Assembly: GCA_039939375.1 (NCBI GenBank)
Contig: JBDVJO010000006.1
Coordinates: 62,001-126,000 of the forward strand
Direction of reading: 5' to 3'
DNA: 64,000 nt
From: Paracrocinitomix sp039939375
GTDB lineage: Bacteria; Bacteroidota; Bacteroidia; Flavobacteriales_D; Crocinitomicaceae
Shown: piece by piece, positions 16,301-22,944 of the stretch
How the letters are laid out: each line of letters opens with the position of its first letter
How positions within the stretch are numbered: the stretch's first letter is position 1
Notes under the pieces: model-generated
What the model was told of the DNA's origin: nothing
Seen by the model: the letters and a program-made list of their open reading frames with translations, nothing else
Database searches by the model: none
Program-made: the position numbers and the translations under genes

Positions 16301-17977
16301 ACCTGTACCAGAAAGATCTTCAATGATTCCAATTGGAACAATCATTCTTCTAACTTCGGCAGTAGCCGTTGCTGTATGTGGCTCTGCATATTCATCAATA
16401 GGGAATCCAGCAAAAATTTCTCCGTGCCCTGGAATGTATCCCCAAGATCCACCGTTGTTATAAAAGGCTAAATTTTCTGCTAATGTGTAATTTCTTAAAG
16501 TGTCACAATCTGTACCTGCGGCAGGCGCAACAACTTGCACATATCCAACTTCAGTTGTTCCAGTACAAGAACCAAATCCATTCGTTGCAACTAGTGTTAC
16601 GTCATAGTTTCCAACATTATAAAAAGTAACTTGAGGGTTTTCAGAGGCATTTGTTGTTCCACCAGTATAATCCCAGTCTGTACCTTGAGTACCAGAGATT
16701 GTCCAAGTCCAAGATGTTGGAGCACCTGTAGATGCATCATTGAATACAACTGTTCCGTTTTCTGAAATAATTACCGGACCAGGTCCAGCTGGAGATGATG
16801 TGAATGAACATACTGGAGGACCAGCAGGGTCACACCCTGGAGAAAGTAATAAAGATGCTCTCTCATTGTTTAATAAAGTACTCATGAAGTTAGCTTGCTC
16901 AGTTGTGAACATTACTTGACAGTTTGAGTAATCCATATAGTTTTCATACTGCGTATGAACACCAGTACATGTTTGTTGAGTTCCAGAACAAGACCCTCCA
17001 TAGTTAAATGAAGGTCCTGCAGTGTTAGGCGTGTCAGTAAATCCGTCATCAGAAGTACATGATCCTGAACCACCCCAAGTATGATCTAATCCTAAATAGT
17101 GACCAACTTCGTGCGTTAAAACATTTTCATTATTTACTCCTAAGTTGTAATCAACTACAATACCATCAATAGATGCGTTCGGAAGAAATCCTCCAGTTGG
17201 ACGGTACGCATATCCAGCAGTACCAGAACCAGCACCGTTAGAGATATCACAAATCCATACATTTAAGTAATCGTTTCTATCCCAAATTGGTTGACCGTCT
17301 GGCGCAGATTTCATTGCGTTTACCTCAGAGTTGTCATCTGGATCGAACCAAGTTTCTGTCGTTTGAATTCTGGTAACTCCAGTTTCAGATAAAGGAACAC
17401 CATTTGGATCTTGTGTTGCTAAACAGAAATTAATTCCTGGATTTGCAGGCGTAAAGTTATATGGTGCACCAGTTCTTGCGTTCACCTGATCTGCGTTTGT
17501 TAAAGAAAAATCTTCAACTAGATCATTGTACATAGCCATAATCGCCGCATTAGAAACGTTTGTTCCTGTTCCTACAGCTTCACCTTCGTGCACTACGTGA
17601 AACACAATTGCAATTGTATTTGTTCCTGGTGTTTTATTTTGACTTGAACCAAATTTAGCTTGTGCCGCTTGCTCATAATATGCAGCATTAAACTCTTCCC
17701 AAACTCCTTGCTCTTCATAATATTGTTTTGTGAGCTCATGAGATTTACAATTATGAAACTCATGTCCGTCAACTTGTGAATCAATATTTGAAGTTGAAGT
17801 ATTTTTTCCAGAAACATCTGGATTGGTCGTTGAGACCTGATTTGGGTGCTGCTTTACAGTAGCGTTTAAAGTTGTGGGCGTGGTCGAATTAATCGGTTTT
17901 GCTTTTACCTGATTTGTCTGACCAAAACTCACACCGAGCATCAATACAGATGCTAAACTGATGTACAATTTCTTCAT
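13382..17977 (-). CDS. Giant secreted M43 metalloprotease with PKD/Ig repeats and T9SS type A tail
   Basis: The ATG at 17977 is used because it opens a signal peptide (MKKLYISLASVLMLGVSFGQ); the longer upstream frame starts at a weak codon. The 1531-residue protein has a propeptide, then a zinc-metalloprotease domain. The extended zinc motif HEVGHYLGLDH is near residue 287, and the Met-turn (NYMDYS) near 345, with Cys pairs between them. These are hallmarks of the M43 pappalysin/cytophagalysin family. A PKD domain follows (about 390-480), then a beta-sandwich region and at least four near-identical 65-residue Ig-like repeats (about 910-1380). The last 75 residues (IFPNPTKGIVNI...MRRIILE) are the type A sorting domain. 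It is secreted and probably degrades extracellular protein. Confidence 0.93.
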   Translation of the reverse strand: MKKLYISLASVLMLGVSFGQTNQVKAKPINSTTPTTLNATVKQHPNQVSTTNPDVSGKNTSTSNIDSQVDGHEFHNCKSHELTKQYYEEQGVWEEFNAAYYEQAAQAKFGSSQNKTPGTNTIAIVFHVVHEGEAVGTGTNVSNAAIMAMYNDLVEDFSLTNADQVNARTGAPYNFTPANPGINFCLATQDPNGVPLSETGVTRIQTTETWFDPDDNSEVNAMKSAPDGQPIWDRNDYLNVWICDISNGAGSGTAGYAYRPTGGFLPNASIDGIVVDYNLGVNNENVLTHEVGHYLGLDHTWGGSGSCTSDDGFTDTPNTAGPSFNYGGSCSGTQQTCTGVHTQYENYMDYSNCQVMFTTEQANFMSTLLNNERASLLLSPGCDPAGPPVCSFTSSPAGPGPVIISENGTVVFNDASTGAPTSWTWTISGTQGTDWDYTGGTTNASENPQVTFYNVGNYDVTLVATNGFGSCTGTTEVGYVQVVAPAAGTDCDTLRNYTLAENLAFYNNGGSWGYIPGHGEIFAGFPIDEYAEPHTATATAEVRRMIVPIGIIEDLSGTGSINFYVRADNAGDPGAILATESVLLADLNDFAYNTIDFATPASVTGNFFVGAEIFYGGTQDTVTFYCADLAGRPAGAGTVRLREGATWYATDDYYTGGINMSIAWDVLLSNGPAPVADFQFSEAAVCPGGDITVNASGSTNATNYEWYQTDDPVTTIIDDNFTAGTTFNFAGPAGAYQIFLFTEGSCLTDGLVLPVTVNSAITATANVTHTTCGENNGSVSITGAAGGDGVNYEYSLDGVNYQTGNTYSNLPAGNYTAYIKTTGDACEATIAFTINGSTALSGSATATVGICPGGTANLTASGGTGYTWYDGATVIGTSATIAVSPAVQTQYTVEITDGTCTDVQQSLVTVNPTPTIDGGVDQAVCSGTAVTLTASGAVSYSWDNGVTDGIPFTPASTTTYTVTGTDGNGCQGTDMVTVTVNSAPTTSGLAETCNGTNTAYTVSFDVTGGTAPYTIGGETGSFSGSTWTSDLINSGVSYAITITDANGCTATPISGVQNCSCATDAGTMSTSPALTLCGPGAQTATANNDEAFDGDDVQEFYLHTGAGAALGITIATSATPTFSFTGGMTYGTTYYISSVVGNDAGGGTVDLGDPCLSVSAGTPVTWYDLPTVDAGVDQTVCENATVTVSGSGATSYSWDNGVTNGIGFTATTTTTYTVTGTDVNGCQNTDAMTVTVNTAPTIDAGVDQTVCAGDMVTLSGSGGLSYTWDNGVTDGTAFAASATTTYTVTGADGAGCTNTDMVTVTVNALPAVDAGVDQSVCSGEMVTLSGAGAVTYVWDNGVTDGTAFSALSTTTYTVTGTDANNCSNTDMVTVTVTDGPTIMGVVTHDDGSTNGAIDATITGGTAPYTISWDNAETTEDITDLAAGDYTITVTDANGCVSMMTFTVLSTVGIENELDKQLLIFPNPTKGIVNIQLEGDYSLTILDARGRLVHTSNEADNASVDLTSFEAGVYFIRVQKGGDNAMRRIILE
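13845..15235 (-). repeat. Array of near-identical Ig-like repeat units inside the M43 protease gene
   Basis: At least four units of about 65 codons encode a common pattern. Each starts with G(V)DQ-x-VC and has a central Y-x-WDNGVT(D/N)G. A TTTYTVTG block follows, and each unit closes with TD-x-(V/M)TVTV. Three lie in direct succession (about 13850-14475) and one is separated by a different insert (about 15020-15235). The DNA itself is similar between units, which could allow copy-number change by recombination. Confidence 0.75.
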
Positions 17978-18078
17978 GGTTATTCTTTCGTTTAAATTTT
18001 TGACGACCGAATATAGGAAAATAAAACGAGAAAGACTAAACAAATAGCCCTAGTTATGAACAACTTAGAACGTTGTTT

Positions 18079-18624
18079 TTAGTTCAAGTTGAACTTGTAT
18101 TTTTTAAAGAATTGATCCCAATCCCAAAGGAAATTGTTCATCATTTCATCCATTCTTTTCAGAAAAAGAGGATTTGGTGTTCGCATGTTTTTAAAGTAGT
18201 CTTCCTGAAAATCATTCAGCTCAAATTCATGGAATAGGGCTTTTGACATTCCGTACAACACGTTTTTAGAAGGGTGGTTCACCTTAGAGATGAAGCTAGA
18301 AGTTTCTTCAAGCATTTCTTCAAAGTCTCTGTAAGTTACTTCGAATATAGCAGCGAATTTTTCAATGATATGTTTTCTGATTGCTTGAGATTCTTCAACC
18401 TCGAAATGATCTTTCAGAAAATTAAGATTACCAACCGTCACAACTAAAAGAAACTTGTTGGCATCTTCAGACTTGATGTTTGGCTCATAAATAAAAGCAG
18501 GGTCTTCAGCGATCATCTCTTTGATCAAATCAAAACTGTTGTCAGTAATCTCAATAATTGAGTTTACGAACACATTTGCCAATTTTTCGGCATTGATTTT
18601 TCTTTTAATAATACTACCAAACAT
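18079..18624 (-). CDS. Conserved hypothetical cytoplasmic protein
   Basis: A 181-residue protein without signal peptide or membrane segment, mainly alpha-helical and acidic. The C-terminus is Trp/Phe-rich (NNFLWDWDQFFKKYKFNLN). No family is recognised. It stands alone between the M43 protease and the cca gene, with about 95 nt before its upstream neighbour. Codon use looks like that of its neighbours and the frame is intact. No function is proposed. Confidence 0.7.
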   Translation of the reverse strand: MFGSIIKRKINAEKLANVFVNSIIEITDNSFDLIKEMIAEDPAFIYEPNIKSEDANKFLLVVTVGNLNFLKDHFEVEESQAIRKHIIEKFAAIFEVTYRDFEEMLEETSSFISKVNHPSKNVLYGMSKALFHEFELNDFQEDYFKNMRTPNPLFLKRMDEMMNNFLWDWDQFFKKYKFNLN

Positions 18625-18720
18625 TCTACCAATAGTTTAATCCGTAAAATTAAGTGAATTTAACATAGGCCTTAAGTAGGTAAGGTTTAGTTTTCCACAG
18701 TTAAACGTTAGATACCTATG

Positions 18721-20145
18721 CTAGTGTTTAGATTTTTTCGCTGGTTGAATGCCTAATTTTTCAGCTTCTTCTAGCAGCAATTCATAGGCATCATTGTAGT
18801 TGTTCTTGATTTTGCCTTCTAAAATTGCTTCTTTTATCTCGTTTTTCAGATTACCAACAGTTTTGCAGGGTTCTAAATCAAAAATGGACATGATTTCTTG
18901 ACCCGAAATTGGAGGCTGAAAGTTTCTGACTTGATCTTTTTCTTCTACTTTCTTTAATTTCAACTTGACCTTTTCAAAGTTGGCGCGGTATTTTTGCACT
19001 TTGAAATCGTTTTTGCTGGTAATATCTGCGTTACAAAGCGTCATTAAATCATCTATGTCATCACCTGCTTCAAAGAGTAATCTTCTCACTGCAGTATCTG
19101 TGACAGAACCATTTACCAATGCAATCGGTCTTAAATGCAGGCGCACCAATTTTTGTACGTACTTCATTTTATGATCTAAGGGTAATTTCAGTTTTTTGAA
19201 AATTTGCGGAGTCATTCTAGCTCCTAAATCTTCATGTCCATGAAATGTCCAGCCTACTTTATCATTGAATCTTTTCGTTTTGGGCTTGGCTATGTCGTGC
19301 ATGATTGCTGCCCAACGTAGCCATAAGTTGTCCGTATCTTTACAGATATTGTCTAAGACTTCTAAGGTATGGTAAAAATTATCTTTATGCGATTTACCGT
19401 TAATGACTTCGACTCCATGCAGTGCAATCATTTCTGGAAAAAACTGATGCAATAATTGGCTATCAAAAAGCAATTTAAATCCAATTGAAGGAACATCTGA
19501 AAGAATGATTTTATTCAATTCAGCAATGATTCTCTCTTTAGAGATGATTTCTAGTCTTTTTGCGTTTGTTTTTAAGGCTTCAAAACTTTTGGCTTCAATG
19601 TTGAAATTTAGTTGAGATGCGAATCTAACTGCTCTCATCATTCGTAACGGATCGTCTGAATATGTTTGTCCAGGCTCCAAAGGTGTTCGAATAATTTTGT
19701 TTTTAATATCCTCTAGTCCATTAAAAGGATCTAGAACTTCTCCAAAAGTAGATTTGCTCAGACTAATCGCAAGTGCATTAATAGTAAAGTCTCTTCTGTT
19801 TTGGTCATCAGACAAAGTACCATTTTCAACGATTGGTTTTCTAGAATCTCTTTTGTAAGATTCTTTTCTGGCCCCTACGAATTCAATTTCTAAATCATCA
19901 TAAATGAAAGCAGCTGTTCCAAAGTTTTTATAATAAGCAACTTTGCTGATGTTCAATTTCTCTGCAACTTTTCTTGCGGTGTCAATTCCGCTACCTAGCA
20001 CAACAAAGTCAATGTCTTTTGATGGACGTTTTAGAATCAGGTCTCTGACAAATCCGCCAATAACAAATACAGAAACTCCCATTTCTGAGGCAGTTTCAGA
20101 AATAGCGTGAAAAATTGGATGCTCAAGACTTTCTTTTAGATTCAT
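18721..20145 (-). CDS. cca: CCA tRNA nucleotidyltransferase with HD domain
   Basis: A 474-residue class II CCA-adding enzyme that builds or repairs the 3' CCA end of tRNA from CTP and ATP. The nucleotidyltransferase head shows FVIGGFVRDLILKRPSKDIDFVV (about residues 26-48), with the GG motif and the catalytic D-x-D. RRDFTINALAIS (about 112-123) is the neck signature. A C-terminal HD phosphohydrolase domain follows, with AAIMHDIAKPKTKR (about 278-291); family members with this domain may also trim phosphates. The gene starts inside the stop of the upstream threonylcarbamoyl-AMP synthase (ATGA overlap), so two tRNA-maturation enzymes are translationally coupled. Confidence 0.93.
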   Translation of the reverse strand: MNLKESLEHPIFHAISETASEMGVSVFVIGGFVRDLILKRPSKDIDFVVLGSGIDTARKVAEKLNISKVAYYKNFGTAAFIYDDLEIEFVGARKESYKRDSRKPIVENGTLSDDQNRRDFTINALAISLSKSTFGEVLDPFNGLEDIKNKIIRTPLEPGQTYSDDPLRMMRAVRFASQLNFNIEAKSFEALKTNAKRLEIISKERIIAELNKIILSDVPSIGFKLLFDSQLLHQFFPEMIALHGVEVINGKSHKDNFYHTLEVLDNICKDTDNLWLRWAAIMHDIAKPKTKRFNDKVGWTFHGHEDLGARMTPQIFKKLKLPLDHKMKYVQKLVRLHLRPIALVNGSVTDTAVRRLLFEAGDDIDDLMTLCNADITSKNDFKVQKYRANFEKVKLKLKKVEEKDQVRNFQPPISGQEIMSIFDLEPCKTVGNLKNEIKEAILEGKIKNNYNDAYELLLEEAEKLGIQPAKKSKH

Positions 20146-20702
20146 TTACGAATGATTTCTATTTCGCTTTTGGCTGAAATTTTGATGATTTGAGAAGCGG
20201 TTGATCCTTTTGCTTCTTCTGGCAAATCTACGACATAATCAACAGCATCTCTTATTTCTTCCACAACATCTTGAAAACTTGCAGGACTTTTATCTCCTGA
20301 AATGTTAGCAGAAGTAGAGACGATTGCGTATTTTAATTTATTGATGAGTTGATCACAAAACGGGTAATCTGTTAACCGAATACCAATGGATAGATCTTCA
20401 CCCATTACTTTCTTAGAAAGATGTTGTCCTCCTGGATAAATAATAGTTAAAGGGCGGTCAGCACAATCAATCAAATCAAAACAAACATCTGGAATCTCTT
20501 TAACATATCTGTTCAATAAGCGTTCACTATTGACCAGAAGAATAAAACTTTTGTGGTCAGCTCTTTTTTTGATAGCGATAATTTTGTTGATGGCTTCCTC
20601 ATTATTCGGGTCACACCCTAATCCCCAAATAGTATCTGTAGGATATAGAATTACGCCACCACTCTTAACGACTTCTGCTGCTTTTTCAATTTCTGATTTC
20701 AC
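20142..20702 (-). CDS. tsaC: L-threonylcarbamoyladenylate synthase (Sua5/YrdC/YciO family)
   Basis: A 186-residue YrdC-fold protein that makes threonylcarbamoyl-AMP from threonine, bicarbonate and ATP for the t6A37 modification of ANN-decoding tRNAs. The entry-loop signature GGVILYPTDTIWGLGCDP lies at about residues 15-32 and IKKRADHKSFILLV at about 44-57. The distal STSANISGDKSP (about 130-141) is typical of the family. It starts with GTG at 20702; no ATG is available nearby and the promoter position fits this start. It lacks the extra Sua5 domain of longer homologues. It is coupled to cca by a 4-nt overlap. A paralogous YciO role cannot be excluded. Confidence 0.9.
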   Translation of the reverse strand: MKSEIEKAAEVVKSGGVILYPTDTIWGLGCDPNNEEAINKIIAIKKRADHKSFILLVNSERLLNRYVKEIPDVCFDLIDCADRPLTIIYPGGQHLSKKVMGEDLSIGIRLTDYPFCDQLINKLKYAIVSTSANISGDKSPASFQDVVEEIRDAVDYVVDLPEEAKGSTASQIIKISAKSEIEIIRK

Positions 20703-20707
20703 GGCTG

Positions 20708-20715
20708 CAAATTTA
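20708..20715 (-). promoter_or_regulatory. -7 box (TAAATTTG) of the tsaC-cca operon, leaderless GTG start
   Basis: On the minus strand TAAATTTG is followed by CAGCC and then the GTG start. The spacing and five intervening bases are identical to the MFS gene at 6005. No clear -33 TTG was found at the expected distance, because the region upstream is occupied by the terminator of the neighbouring gene. Confidence 0.5.
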
Positions 20716-20720
20716 AGGCA

Positions 20721-20755
20721 AAAAAAATCCTCCGAGCAATAATTGCCGGAGGATT
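20721..20755 (-). terminator. Rho-independent terminator of the type A secreted protein gene
   Basis: A 9-bp perfect stem (AATCCTCCG at 20726-20734 with CGGAGGATT at 20747-20755) has an inner GCAAT/ATTGC extension. On the minus strand it ends in a T-run (20721-20727). It lies 21 nt past the stop of the gene at 20777-21796 and directly upstream of the tsaC promoter. Confidence 0.88.
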
Positions 20756-20776
20756 CAATTTTTTATTTCCAAAAGT

Positions 20777-21796
20777 CTATCTAACGATTAACTTTTTTGT
20801 GATCGTTGATTCTCCTCTTTGAACTTGTACAAAGTAAATTCCAGTTTCAAAAGCATCAATATCAAATTTTAAATTTGATCCAGGATTGTTCACTGTTTTA
20901 ACAGTTTGTCCTATTGCGTTTGTAATGATTACTTGATCTACATTTGCAGGAATTGTAACGTTCACTTCTGTTGTTGCCGGGTTAGGGTATACAGAAATAT
21001 CGCTTGAAGAAATTTCATCTTCAATTCCTAATCCAAATAATTCTTGATTAGAATAAACAGCTGTATATCCACCATTGAATAAGTTACTGTTTACGTTTAT
21101 TGTTGCGTGAACGAAAATAGGTTCTTTTTGATTATCTAAATCATAATATGAAAAGATCGTTCTAGTTACAGTTCCTTGAGCCGTTCCAAACATTCCTAAG
21201 TCAATAGTAGCTGCAATGTTTTCAACTAATTTGATTCTAATCACATTAGTGATGCTGTTTGCTCCTAAAATAAGAGTACCAGTTCCGTCAGCTGTTACTA
21301 CTACATCTCCTGCAGTAGTTGCACTGTTTGAAAACACTTCAGCATTACCATAAGTTGAATCGGTAAAAGTATCACCGTAATTCATAGGAAGGTTCATCAT
21401 TTTCATAGGGTCAATATCATGCATGATTTTCGCTTCGTTACCATCAATTGTAACTGTATATCCCCAAGAAATTACTGAATCTAAGTAATTTGTAAAGTAA
21501 TTGCTTGCACCATCAGTCATTTCACTGTGGTATGACGCATTAGAAAAGTTTCCGTAATCAGGGCTGTCAGATGCATTTTTTACGGTATCCAAATTTGCAA
21601 TTCCTGAATAAGTAAAAAGTGAAGTGTAATCCCAGGTAACGCCAACTCCTGTAACTGCGTTTAAATCAGCTGCAGAACTATCTGCAACAAAATAAGTTTC
21701 TGAATTACCAGCAGACAAAGTGTCGTCAACTGTGTAAGTTTGGGCCGTAGCAGATAATCCTGCTAATGCAAAAAATCCAAGTAGAATTTTTTTCAT
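20777..21796 (-). CDS. Secreted protein with T9SS type A sorting domain, paralogue of its neighbour
   Basis: A 339-residue protein with a signal peptide (MKKILLGFFALAGLSATAQ). The body of unrecognised fold begins TYTVDDTLSAGNSETYFVADSS. A type A sorting domain occupies about the last 70 residues (SVYPNPATTEVNVTIP to STITKKLIVR). It shares domain order and many blocks with the next gene upstream, including LDTVKNASDSP, the T-x-DGTGTL motif, and TRTIFSYYDLDNQKEPIFVHA. The pair clearly arose by duplication. It is exported across the outer membrane, function unknown. It ends at a strong terminator. Confidence 0.88.
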   Translation of the reverse strand: MKKILLGFFALAGLSATAQTYTVDDTLSAGNSETYFVADSSAADLNAVTGVGVTWDYTSLFTYSGIANLDTVKNASDSPDYGNFSNASYHSEMTDGASNYFTNYLDSVISWGYTVTIDGNEAKIMHDIDPMKMMNLPMNYGDTFTDSTYGNAEVFSNSATTAGDVVVTADGTGTLILGANSITNVIRIKLVENIAATIDLGMFGTAQGTVTRTIFSYYDLDNQKEPIFVHATINVNSNLFNGGYTAVYSNQELFGLGIEDEISSSDISVYPNPATTEVNVTIPANVDQVIITNAIGQTVKTVNNPGSNLKFDIDAFETGIYFVQVQRGESTITKKLIVR

Positions 21797-21874
21797 ATTC
21801 TTTGTTTTATAGGTGGTTTAATTTATGCGAAGATACGAATTCTTTCTTTTGAAAAGTAATCGCATTCAATGCAA

Positions 21875-22909
21875 CTATTTTATAATCAGTTTCTCAGTTG
21901 AAATGGATTCTCCTTTTTTGGCTTGTAAAATATAGGTGCCAGGAGCAAGAGAACTAACATCTAATTTGAAATTCACATTGTTTGGCTGAACCGTTAACAC
22001 AGTTTGTCCAGAAATATCCAAAATAGAAATTGCATCTATGATTTCGTTCGTGTTTATAATTAAATCATTCATTACTGGATTTGGATAAACACTGATAAAG
22101 TTTGAGTTGTTATTTGGGTTGATTCCGCTAGAAACTACATCATAAGCAGAGTAAACTGCAGTGTAGTCTCCTCCAAATCCTGTAGCCACCACATCAATTT
22201 TAGCATGTAAGAAAACCGGTAATTTTTGGTTGTCTAAATCATAATATGAATATACTGTTCTTGTTACTGTTCCTGTGCTGGTGTATGGAGGAAACGGAAT
22301 TGTGATTGTTGCTTCTAATATTTCAACAAACTTTACTCTAATAATATTTGGAATCATCATCCCGGCAATATTTAATGTTCCAGTTCCGTCAGCTGTAACG
22401 GTTGCATATCCTTCTTGAGGTTCTCCATTAATTGAAAGCGCAGGTACATCAATGGTTCCTTCTACTGAGTCAACAAAAGAGTTTCCTAATGCCATTGGAA
22501 ATTCTAGTGTTTTTAATAGATCGACATCATGCTTAATGGTTACTTCGTTCGCGTCAATTGAAAATACATAGCCATGTGCCATTACAGAGTCTGGGTAATT
22601 TTCAAAGAAAATAGAAGTACCACCGTTAATTACATCATTGTATTCGGCTAATGGGAAAGATGAAGCATTAGGACTGTCACTAGCATTAATTATAGTGTCA
22701 AGGTTTGTTGCTGCTCCAGGATAACCTGTTAACGAACTATAGTCCCAAGTAACACCAGCACCAGTAGTTGCATCTAAATTAACCGCATTACTGTCTACAA
22801 CATAGAATTGTACCGCATGACCAGTAGAAAGTGAATCATCTACTGTAATAGTTTGTGCTTGTGTAGATAACAAGCTTAAAGTAAAAATACCGAGTAGAAC
22901 TTTTTTCAT
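21875..22909 (-). CDS. Secreted protein with T9SS type A sorting domain, paralogue of its neighbour
   Basis: A 344-residue paralogue of the gene just downstream (78-nt gap). It has a signal peptide MKKVLLGIFTLSLLSTQAQ and the same start of the mature protein (TITVDDSLSTGHAVQFYVVDS). It keeps YSYYDLDNQKLPVFLHA and ends in a type A sorting domain (SVYPNPVMNDLIINTN to STEKLIIK). The central region has diverged with a proline-rich insertion (IPFPPYTSTG). No enzymatic motif is seen. The two may be subunits of one surface structure or redundant copies; both ideas are inference. Confidence 0.88.
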   Translation of the reverse strand: MKKVLLGIFTLSLLSTQAQTITVDDSLSTGHAVQFYVVDSNAVNLDATTGAGVTWDYSSLTGYPGAATNLDTIINASDSPNASSFPLAEYNDVINGGTSIFFENYPDSVMAHGYVFSIDANEVTIKHDVDLLKTLEFPMALGNSFVDSVEGTIDVPALSINGEPQEGYATVTADGTGTLNIAGMMIPNIIRVKFVEILEATITIPFPPYTSTGTVTRTVYSYYDLDNQKLPVFLHAKIDVVATGFGGDYTAVYSAYDVVSSGINPNNNSNFISVYPNPVMNDLIINTNEIIDAISILDISGQTVLTVQPNNVNFKLDVSSLAPGTYILQAKKGESISTEKLIIK

Positions 22910-22944
22910 AATTCTTTGTTTTAATTGAATGTTTTTAAGACTAA

